This document shows, piece after piece, positions 27,183-34,025 of a stretch of 64,000 nt of DNA. A program made the translations under genes and the position numbers. The notes beneath the pieces are model-generated. The model saw nothing but the letters and a program-made list of their open reading frames with translations, was not told the DNA's origin and made no database searches. How positions within the stretch are numbered: position 1 is the first letter of the stretch; each line of letters begins with the position of its first letter. This DNA comes from Atlantibacter subterraneus (GTDB taxonomy: Bacteria > Pseudomonadota > Gammaproteobacteria > Enterobacterales > Enterobacteriaceae): the NCBI RefSeq assembly GCF_027853245.1, contig NZ_JAPTZM010000002.1. One strand, given 5' to 3'.

Positions 27183-27941
27183 TCAGGCTTCATTGTCACC
27201 GGACACAGTCCCACCAAATCGACGCTCACGATTGGCAAAGGCATTCAATGCACCTTCAAAGTCTTGTTCATCAAAATCAGGCCAAAGAACATCGGTAAAA
27301 TAAAGTTCCGCATAGGCGATCTGCCAAATCAGAAAGTTACTGATACGATGCTCTCCCCCTGTCCTAATCACTAAATCAACGGGAGCCAGCTCATGCATGC
27401 AGATCTGCTCGCTGAGCAAATCTTCACTAATCTGATCCGGGCGCAATAGCCCTTCCTGCACTTGCTCAGCTAAACGCCGCACTCCCTGAATAATATCCCA
27501 ACGTCCGCCATAATTCGCGGCGATGTTGAGCGTAAGGCCGGTATTTTTACTGGTTAAGGCTTCGGCTTTATGAATACGCTCTTGCAATCGGGTGTTGAAT
27601 CGACTGGTGTCGCCAATGATGCGCAGTCGGACGTTATGACGATGTAAGTTCTTGACTTCGCTATCTAATGCCCAAACAAACAGCTCCATCAAGGCGCTAA
27701 CTTCCTGAGCCGGTCGATTCCAGTTTTCACTGCTGAATGCATACAGAGTCAGCGCATCGATACCATGATTTGCAGCAAACGAAACGGCACGGCGAACCGA
27801 CTTAGCCCCTGCCTTATGGCCAAAGGCACGGATTTTCCCCTGCCGTTTCGCCCAGCGTCCGTTGCCATCCATAATGATAGCCACATGGCGGGCACCTGAA
27901 GCAGGCAGATTTTCGTTTACTGGTTGATTCGCAGACAACAT
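27183..27941 (-). CDS. ispU: Undecaprenyl diphosphate synthase
   Basis: A cis-prenyltransferase that makes the C55 lipid carrier for peptidoglycan and O-antigen. The catalytic Asp lies in IIMDGNGRWAK (about residues 23-33), and RTGGEHRISNF and LYFTDVLWPDF are the C-terminal substrate motifs. The ATG at 27941 is chosen by alignment with E. coli (MLSANQP); it gives 252 residues. The open frame continues to 28022, but that segment crosses a terminator and is not conserved. Confidence 0.96.
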   Translation of the reverse strand: MLSANQPVNENLPASGARHVAIIMDGNGRWAKRQGKIRAFGHKAGAKSVRRAVSFAANHGIDALTLYAFSSENWNRPAQEVSALMELFVWALDSEVKNLHRHNVRLRIIGDTSRFNTRLQERIHKAEALTSKNTGLTLNIAANYGGRWDIIQGVRRLAEQVQEGLLRPDQISEDLLSEQICMHELAPVDLVIRTGGEHRISNFLIWQIAYAELYFTDVLWPDFDEQDFEGALNAFANRERRFGGTVSGDNEA

Positions 27942-28002
27942 AACGCGTTCTTTTTCCCCGATAAGGAGTAAACGGTACTCAGAAATACTGAAGCCTCTAC
28001 AC

Positions 28003-28026
28003 AAAAACGCCGTGTTTACCACGGCG
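28003..28026 (-). terminator. Terminator hairpin between dxr and ispU
   Basis: On the minus strand the stem CGCCGTG (28020-28026) and CACGGCG (28008-28014) has a GTAAA loop and is followed by five T (28003-28007). It lies about 100 bp after dxr and 60 bp before ispU, so it may separate or attenuate the two. Confidence 0.8.
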
Positions 28027-28129
28027 AACCCGGCCTTTACAGCCTTTTACCCCTAATTAGGGTGGCGCAGACTATATCACTGAAGCCAGACGCTAACAAA
28101 TAACATGGCTTTTGTGGGATGAATAATCA

Positions 28130-29326
28130 TCAGCTTGCGAAGCGCATCACTTCCTGATGCGCAACCCTGCGCGCTTCCTCATCAACGCCTAATACCTCGT
28201 CCACCGAGCGCGGTTCAGACAAGATCATCATGCCTAACACCTGGGCATTCAGCGCAGCAATATCAGTGAAGCGAATCTGCTGATCGAGGAAAGCCTGAAC
28301 GGTGATTTCATTCGCGGCATTCAGGGCGGTGGTTGCCGCCTGGCCTTGTTCAAACGCGTCCATCGCCAACTTCAGGCATGGGTAGCGTTGGTAGTCTGGC
28401 TCAACAAAGCTCAACGGGCCCGCTTTGCAAAAATCCAGCGGTTTCACCCCGGAGCTCACGCGCGCGGGCCAGGCCATGGTATGGGCGATGGGGGTACGCA
28501 TATCCGGTTCCCCCAGCTGTGCGAGCACGCTGCCATCCACATAGCGAACCATCGAATGAATCACGGATTGAGGATGAATCAACACTTCCATACGGCTGGC
28601 TGGCGCATTGAAAAGCCAGCGGGCTTCAATATATTCGAGACCTTTGTTCATCATCGTGGCGGAATCGACGGAGATTTTACGCCCCATCGACCAGTTCGGA
28701 TGCCGACAAGCCTGATCCGGCGTCATACCCGCCAGTTCAGCCAGTGCGGTTTCGCGAAACGGCCCGCCCGACCCGGTAAGGATAATCGACGAAATGCCGT
28801 TTTCCTCAAGGTCAGCGTACCCCAGCTGGCGTTGGATTGTTTCCGGTAAACTCTGAAAAATGGCGTTATGCTCGCTGTCTACCGGCAGAAGGCGGGCGCC
28901 GCTCTGCTTCACGGCATCCATAAAAAGACGGCCACAGGTAACGAGTGACTCTTTATTGGCCAGCAGGATCTGTTTACCGGCGCGGATGGCGGCAAGCGTA
29001 GGCAATAATCCCGCCGCGCCGACAATCGCCGCCATGACCTGGTCGACGTCATTGAGCGCCGCCATATCGCAGGCCGCCTGCCGTCCGGAAAGCACCTCAG
29101 TCGCACTCCCCTTTTCACGCAGCAACGATTTCAGCGCCGATGCGCTGGCGTCGTCATCCATCACCGCAAAACGCGGAGTGAATTCGAGGCACTGCTCAGC
29201 CATGCGCGTTACGTTTTTGCCCGCTACCAGCGCGGTGACGACATACTGTTGTGGATTGTGGCGAACAACGTCAAGGGTGCTACAACCGATAGATCCGGTA
29301 GAGCCAAGAATGGTCAAATGCTTCAT
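28130..29326 (-). CDS. dxr: 1-deoxy-D-xylulose 5-phosphate reductoisomerase
   Basis: An NADPH- and metal-dependent enzyme that makes 2-C-methylerythritol 4-phosphate in the MEP isoprenoid pathway. It has the N-terminal nucleotide-binding motif GSTGSIG (residues 7-13), the metal ligands in PVDSEHNAIFQ (about 148-158) and LEYIEAR (about 230), and the flexible loop near HPNWSMGRK. The ATG at 29326 gives 398 residues, as in E. coli. It lies upstream of ispU, another isoprenoid gene. Confidence 0.97.
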   Translation of the reverse strand: MKHLTILGSTGSIGCSTLDVVRHNPQQYVVTALVAGKNVTRMAEQCLEFTPRFAVMDDDASASALKSLLREKGSATEVLSGRQAACDMAALNDVDQVMAAIVGAAGLLPTLAAIRAGKQILLANKESLVTCGRLFMDAVKQSGARLLPVDSEHNAIFQSLPETIQRQLGYADLEENGISSIILTGSGGPFRETALAELAGMTPDQACRHPNWSMGRKISVDSATMMNKGLEYIEARWLFNAPASRMEVLIHPQSVIHSMVRYVDGSVLAQLGEPDMRTPIAHTMAWPARVSSGVKPLDFCKAGPLSFVEPDYQRYPCLKLAMDAFEQGQAATTALNAANEITVQAFLDQQIRFTDIAALNAQVLGMMILSEPRSVDEVLGVDEEARRVAHQEVMRFAS

Positions 29327-29387
29327 CAGGCGCTCGGTGAGGAAAAGGGAAAAGTCATCACGCAAGTTACACGTGGTCTAAATGCAA

Positions 29388-29432
29388 AACGCCGTAAGAA
29401 AACACCGCTAAGCGGCTTTCCTGTACGGCGTT
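29388..29432 (-). terminator. Nested hairpin terminator after frr
   Basis: An outer stem AACGCCGTA (read from 29432) pairs with TACGGCGTT (to 29388). Inside it, a second palindrome CCGCTTAGCGG forms its own hairpin. TTTT-type sequence follows at the outer stem end. It lies 20 bp downstream of the frr stop. Confidence 0.7.
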
Positions 29433-29452
29433 CACATTTGCAAGGCGAGAAA

Positions 29453-30010
29453 TTAGAACTGCATTAACTCAGTTTCTTTCTCTGCCAGCGCGGCATCTAC
29501 TTTCTTGATAGCGGCATCAGTAGCTTTCTGAACGTCGTCCTGGGAACGGCGGTCATCATCTTCACTGATTTCTTTATCTTTCAGCAGCGCTTTTACTTTA
29601 TCGTTAGCGTCACGACGCACGTTACGCACCGCAACACGCGCCTGCTCGGCTTCGCCGCGCACCACTTTGATCAGGTCTTTACGACGTTCTTCGGTCAGCG
29701 GAGGCAGTGGAACACGGATATCAGAACCGGCAGAACTTGGGTTCAGGCCGAGGTCAGACGCCATAATCGCTTTCTCAACCGCCGGGCCCATCGAACGATC
29801 AAACACGTTGATTTTCAGCGTACGGGTGTCTTCTACCGTCACGCTTGCCAGCTGACGCAGCGGCGTTGGCGTGCCGTAGTATTCGACAATGATACCATCC
29901 AGCAGGCTTGGAGAAGCACGGCCAGTACGGATTTTGCTGATTTGGTTTTTGAATGCTTCGACGCATTTTTCCATACGCACTTCAGCATCTTTTTTGATTT
30001 CGCTAATCAC
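29453..30010 (-). CDS. frr: Ribosome recycling factor
   Basis: With EF-G it splits post-termination ribosomes. It is 185 residues with the long three-helix bundle and a small domain, and TGRASPSLLDGI near residue 29 is the conserved tip. The GTG at 30008-30010 is chosen because AAGGA lies upstream and the protein then starts MISEIKKDAEVRM as in E. coli. A TATACT box on the minus strand at 30085-30090 may be its own promoter -10, but no good -35 is visible. Confidence 0.96.
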   Translation of the reverse strand: MISEIKKDAEVRMEKCVEAFKNQISKIRTGRASPSLLDGIIVEYYGTPTPLRQLASVTVEDTRTLKINVFDRSMGPAVEKAIMASDLGLNPSSAGSDIRVPLPPLTEERRKDLIKVVRGEAEQARVAVRNVRRDANDKVKALLKDKEISEDDDRRSQDDVQKATDAAIKKVDAALAEKETELMQF

Positions 30011-30179
30011 GTTACGAGTCCTTGAAAACTGGTAGTTGGGCAGGCCACACACGCTCGCCTGACGACGTGAAACGCAGTGTGATAAGTATAGCCCGATTAA
30101 TTCATGGCACCCGGCAGATAATCCGCCAACTGAACCGACAATGAAACGGAATTTTACCCGGAATTGTCGCTTACGGAAA

Positions 30180-30905
30180 TTATTCCGTGATTAATGTGCC
30201 TTCTTTTTCGCCCATCACAACGCGACGCAGCGCGCCCGGCTTGTTCATATTGAACACGCGGATCGGCATTTTGTGGTCACGGGCCAGCGTGAACGCGGCG
30301 AGATCCATGACTTTTAATTCTTTTTCCAGCACTTCCTGATAGCTCAGCTGATCGTACAGGGTCGCTGCCGGATCTTTCATCGGATCGGCGGAGAACACGC
30401 CGTCCACTTTAGTGGCTTTCAGCACCACGTCGGCTTCGATTTCGATGCCGCGCAGGCAGGCTGCGGAGTCGGTGGTGAAGAAAGGATTGCCGGTGCCCGC
30501 AGAGAGGATCACCACGCGGTTGTTGCGCAGCAGGCTGATGGCTTCCGCCCAGCTGTAGTTATCGCACACGCCGTTCAGCGGAATAGCAGACATCAGGCGC
30601 GCGTTAACATAGGCGCGGTGCAGCGCATCGCGCATCGCCAGGCCATTCATCACGGTAGCCAGCATACCCATATGATCGCCGACTACACGGTTCATGCCCG
30701 CTTTCGCCAGACCCGCGCCACGGAACAGGTTACCGCCGCCGATCACCACACCGACTTGGACGCCGAGCTCAACCAGCTCTTTTACTTCCTGCGCCATGCG
30801 ATCCAGTATGCTCGCATCAATACCGAAGCCTTCTGCACCTTGCAGCGCTTCGCCACTCAGCTTGAGCAGAATGCGTTTATAGACGGGTTTTGCATTGGTA
30901 GCCAT
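30180..30905 (-). CDS. pyrH: UMP kinase
   Basis: A hexameric amino-acid-kinase-fold enzyme that phosphorylates UMP to UDP and is regulated by GTP and UTP. The motif LKLSGEAL (residues 13-20), the glycine-rich GGGNLFRG and the LSAGTGNPFFTTDSAA segment (about 130-145) are conserved. It is 241 residues, as in E. coli. It lies between tsf and frr, the standard order. Confidence 0.98.
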   Translation of the reverse strand: MATNAKPVYKRILLKLSGEALQGAEGFGIDASILDRMAQEVKELVELGVQVGVVIGGGNLFRGAGLAKAGMNRVVGDHMGMLATVMNGLAMRDALHRAYVNARLMSAIPLNGVCDNYSWAEAISLLRNNRVVILSAGTGNPFFTTDSAACLRGIEIEADVVLKATKVDGVFSADPMKDPAATLYDQLSYQEVLEKELKVMDLAAFTLARDHKMPIRVFNMNKPGALRRVVMGEKEGTLITE

Positions 30906-31007
30906 GTTTCTTTCCTGGAACTGTCAACGAATGGGATGGTTTGGAGACGACATGATATGCCGCTTTTCAGTTCGCGCGCATTGGGAGCAAACTGAATGTT
31001 TTACTGA

Positions 31008-31034
31008 TAAAACAGAGCCGCCCTCAGGCGGCTC
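31008..31034 (-). terminator. Terminator after tsf
   Basis: On the minus strand GAGCCGCC and GGCGGCTC form an 8-bp stem with a TGAG loop (31015-31034), followed by TGTTTTA. It lies 9 bp downstream of the tsf stop. Confidence 0.85.
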
Positions 31035-31043
31035 CTTACTGCA

Positions 31044-31895
31044 TTAAGACTGCTTGGACATAGCAGCAACTTCTGCTGCGAAGTCAGTCTCAACTTTCTC
31101 GATGCCTTCGCCCACTTCGAAGCGGATGAAGCCAGTTACGTCAGCGTTGTGCTCTTTCAGCAGTTGAGCAACAGATTTGCTCGGATCCATAACGAAAGGC
31201 TGGCCAGTCAGAGAAACTTCGCCGGTGAATTTCTTCATGCGGCCTTCAACCATTTTCTCTGCGATTTCTTTCGGCTTGCCAGACTGCATGGCGATGTCCA
31301 GCTGAACCTGGTACTCTTTTTCTACCACTTCAGCAGACACGTCTTCCGGCTTAACGAATTCCGGCTTACTTGCAGCGATGTGCATAGCCAGCTGTTTAAC
31401 CAGCTCTTCGTCAGCGCCTTTAGCAGCAACCAGAACGCCGATACGCGCGCCGTGCTGGTAAGAACCCAGAACGTCGCCTTCCAGGGAAGCTACGCGACGG
31501 ATGTTGATGTTCTCGCCGATTTTAGCAACCAGGGCAACACGCTCTTCTTCGAACTGTGCTTTCAGAACTTCAACGTCAGTGATTTTGCCTGCAACCGCTG
31601 CGTCCAGAACTTTGTTCGCGAACGCCTGGAAACCACCGTCTTTAGCAACGAAGTCAGTCTGGCAGTTAACTTCCAGAATGATGCCGTAGTTGCCGTCGAT
31701 CTTGGTGATGATCACGCCATCAGCAGCAACGTTGCCTGCTTTCTTAGCTGCTTTGATCGCGCCGGATTTACGCATGTTTTCGATTGCCAGCTCGATGTCG
31801 CCGTTCGCTTCGGTCAGCGCTTTTTTGCAATCCATCATGCCTGCGCCAGTACGCTCACGCAGCTCTTTTACCAGGGATGCGGTAATTTCAGCCAT
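31044..31895 (-). CDS. tsf: Elongation factor Ts
   Basis: The guanine-nucleotide exchange factor for EF-Tu. The N-terminal UBA-like domain (1-55) with LRERTGAGMMDCKKAL is followed by the core that contains TDFVAKDGGF (about 80-89), the part that inserts near the EF-Tu nucleotide site. It is 283 residues, as in E. coli. It is the second gene of rpsB-tsf, behind an intergenic hairpin that lowers its expression relative to rpsB in E. coli. Confidence 0.98.
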   Translation of the reverse strand: MAEITASLVKELRERTGAGMMDCKKALTEANGDIELAIENMRKSGAIKAAKKAGNVAADGVIITKIDGNYGIILEVNCQTDFVAKDGGFQAFANKVLDAAVAGKITDVEVLKAQFEEERVALVAKIGENINIRRVASLEGDVLGSYQHGARIGVLVAAKGADEELVKQLAMHIAASKPEFVKPEDVSAEVVEKEYQVQLDIAMQSGKPKEIAEKMVEGRMKKFTGEVSLTGQPFVMDPSKSVAQLLKEHNADVTGFIRFEVGEGIEKVETDFAAEVAAMSKQS

Positions 31896-31955
31896 TGTTA
31901 AATCCTCGGGAGATTTGATCTGTCCGGCGGCTAACGCCAGGCAGATATAAAAGAG

Positions 31956-31980
31956 AAAAAGGGGCCATAAAAAGGCCCCT
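31956..31980 (-). terminator. rpsB-tsf intercistronic attenuator
   Basis: On the minus strand GGGGCC and GGCCCC (31961-31979) form a stem with a 7-nt loop and are followed by five T. It lies between rpsB and tsf, which are co-transcribed in E. coli, so it is probably a partial terminator. Confidence 0.82.
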
Positions 31981-32014
31981 ATCTATACACGGTCAAATAA
32001 GGGCTAAAACCTTA

Positions 32015-32740
32015 TTATTCAGCTTCTACAAAGCTTTCTTCAGCCTGAGAAGCCAGGTCCTGAGAGCGTGCTTCGCGAACGGTGGTCGCTACCGCGTTCA
32101 GGTACAGGGTCACAGCACGGATTGCATCGTCGTTACCCGGGATAACGAAATCAACGCCATCCGGATCGGAGTTGGTATCAACGATAGCAAATACCGGGAT
32201 ACCCAGGTTGTTTGCTTCTTTGATCGCGATGTGTTCGTGGTCAGCATCGATAACAAACAGAGCGTCCGGCAGGCCACCCATGTCTTTAATACCGCCCAGG
32301 CTGTTTTCCAGTTTTTCCAGCTCACGGGTACGCATCAGCGCTTCTTTCTTGGTCAGCTTGTCGAAAGTACCGTCCTGAGACTGAGTTTCCAGATCTTTCA
32401 GGCGCTTGATGGACTGACGAACGGTTTTCCAGTTAGTCAGCATGCCACCCAACCAGCGGTGGTTTACGAAGAACTGGTCGCAGCTTTCGGCAGCTTCTTT
32501 CACAGCTTCGCTTGCAGCGCGTTTAGTACCAACGAACAGGATTTTGCCTTTGCGAGCAGCAATTTTGTTCAGCTCAGCCAGGGCGTCGTTGAACATCGGT
32601 ACAGTTTGCTCAAGGTTGATGATGTGAACTTTGTTACGCGCACCGAAGATGAACGGCTTCATTTTCGGGTTCCAGTAACGGGTCTGGTGACCAAAGTGAA
32701 CACCAGCCTTGAGCATGTCGCGCATGGAAACAGTTGCCAT
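32015..32740 (-). CDS. rpsB: 30S ribosomal protein S2
   Basis: A ribosomal protein of 241 residues. It starts MATVSMRDMLKAGVHFGHQ and contains the S2 signatures NPKMKPFIFGARN and VDTNSDPDGVDF(V)IPGNDDA. The ATG at 32738-32740 is chosen by alignment. The frame remains open for another 70 codons upstream, but that stretch is the regulatory leader and not protein. Free S2 is known to repress its own operon by binding that leader. Confidence 0.98.
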   Translation of the reverse strand: MATVSMRDMLKAGVHFGHQTRYWNPKMKPFIFGARNKVHIINLEQTVPMFNDALAELNKIAARKGKILFVGTKRAASEAVKEAAESCDQFFVNHRWLGGMLTNWKTVRQSIKRLKDLETQSQDGTFDKLTKKEALMRTRELEKLENSLGGIKDMGGLPDALFVIDADHEHIAIKEANNLGIPVFAIVDTNSDPDGVDFVIPGNDDAIRAVTLYLNAVATTVREARSQDLASQAEESFVEAE

Positions 32741-32903
32741 GTTTAAAACCTCTATATAAAAGTTGGGGTTATGCCTCCACGTATCCCATATTACCGACCC
32801 CGAAGGGCACCCCGGAATATGTGCCGATACGTGTGTGTTATTACACATAGTGAGAATGTCGCTTCTGCGCCGCAGCGTGTAGTAAATGCGGAACAGAAGT
32901 CCG
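32741..32903 (-). promoter_or_regulatory. rpsB leader (S2-binding / t44-type RNA element)
   Basis: This is about 160 nt between the predicted start point and the rpsB ATG. On the minus strand it carries paired segments such as GGGGTGCCC/CTTCGGGGTCGG and CATATTCC/TAATATGGGATACG, with GGAGG exposed before ATAACCCC. In E. coli the equivalent leader binds S2, and the region is also annotated as the small RNA tff/t44. The assignment rests on position and the recognisable leader core. Confidence 0.7.
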
Positions 32904-32909
32904 GCGCGC

Positions 32910-32915
32910 TTTATA
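32910..32915 (-). promoter_or_regulatory. rpsB promoter -10 element
   Basis: The minus strand has TATAAA followed by the GC-rich discriminator GCGCGCCGG, typical of stringently controlled ribosomal promoters. The -35 is poor (TTGGTG at 19 bp). The 32741-33059 gap between rpsB and map otherwise holds only the leader and the short map upstream region. Confidence 0.6.
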
Positions 32916-33059
32916 CCATAAAACCCATTAAGACACCAACAGTAGTTCACGCTGCGTTAGCCAGATTAAATCTCAATTTGGCTCAGCCCTGCCGCCCTGT
33001 TAACATTGTTATTACTTGCTTAAATCTTGTCGACGTAACGACATTAGCGGACGTTATTT

Positions 33060-33854
33060 ATGGCTATTTCTATTAAAACCCCTGACGAAATCGAAAAAAT
33101 GCGCGTCGCCGGCCGCCTTGCCGCCGAAGTGCTGGAGATGATTGAACCTCACGTTAAGCCAGGGATCAGCACCGGCGAACTCGACCGGATCTGCAACGAT
33201 TACATCGTGAACACCCAACACGCGGTTTCCGCATGCCTTGACTACCACGGTTTTCCGAAATCGGTCTGTATCTCGATTAACGAAGTGGTATGCCACGGCA
33301 TTCCTGACGATGAAAAACTGTTGAAAGACGGTGATATCGTCAATATCGACGTTACCGTGATTAAAGACGAATACCACGGCGATACCTCGAAAATGTTTAT
33401 CGTCGGCAAACCGACCATTCTGGGCGAGCGCCTGTGCCGCGTCACCCAGGAGAGCCTCTACCTGGCGCTGCGCATGGTGAAACCAGGTATTCGTCTGCGC
33501 ACCCTGGGCGCGGCGATTCAGAAATTCGTCGAAGCGGAAGGCTTCTCCGTGGTGCGCGAATATTGCGGACACGGCATTGGCCGCGTGTTCCATGAAGAGC
33601 CGCAGGTGCTGCACTACGATGCTGATGACGGTGGCGTGGTGTTGCAGGCCGGTATGACCTTTACTATCGAGCCGATGGTCAACGCGGGCGATTACCGTAT
33701 CCGCACCATGAAAGACGGCTGGACGGTAAAAACCAAAGACCGCAGCCTGTCTGCACAGTACGAGCACACGATTGTGGTCACCGAAACCGGCTGTGAAATT
33801 CTCACGCTGCGTAAGGATGACACCATCCCGGCCGTACTGACCGCCGACGCGTAA
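33060..33854 (+). CDS. map: Methionine aminopeptidase type I
   Basis: A cytosolic dinuclear metallopeptidase that removes N-terminal methionine from new proteins. The pita-bread-fold ligands are visible: His in DYHGFPK, Asp in NIDVTV and the DTSKMF segment, His in GHGIGRVFHEEP, and the Glu residues of TIEPM and YEHTI. It is 264 residues, as in E. coli. It is divergent from rpsB and followed by a strong terminator. Confidence 0.98.
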   Translation: MAISIKTPDEIEKMRVAGRLAAEVLEMIEPHVKPGISTGELDRICNDYIVNTQHAVSACLDYHGFPKSVCISINEVVCHGIPDDEKLLKDGDIVNIDVTVIKDEYHGDTSKMFIVGKPTILGERLCRVTQESLYLALRMVKPGIRLRTLGAAIQKFVEAEGFSVVREYCGHGIGRVFHEEPQVLHYDADDGGVVLQAGMTFTIEPMVNAGDYRIRTMKDGWTVKTKDRSLSAQYEHTIVVTETGCEILTLRKDDTIPAVLTADA

Positions 33855-33864
33855 GCGCACATTA

Positions 33865-33891
33865 ATGGCCCTGTTTCAGGGCCATTTTTTT
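33865..33891 (+). terminator. Rho-independent terminator after map
   Basis: A perfect 9-bp stem ATGGCCCTG (33865-33873) and CAGGGCCAT (33877-33885) with a TTT loop, followed by six T. Confidence 0.93.
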
Positions 33892-34025
33892 ATCTTCTAT
33901 GCGGTATTCCGCCCTCGCCCATCACAAAATGATCCTTTCTATTTGCGCATAACTTTTTTACTTTGTTGTCACAGACCCGGGTTCCCTGAATCGTTGGACA
34001 AACTTATTTTCTTTAGGGTGGCGCC

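Noticed and set aside
30085..30090. TATACT as an frr promoter
   Set aside because: The -10 is good but no -35 or extended -10 is visible, so it is mentioned only in the frr entry.
33054..33860. 268-codon open frame exactly opposite map
   Set aside because: It covers map almost end to end; map is a certain gene with all catalytic residues, so the mirror frame is an artefact.
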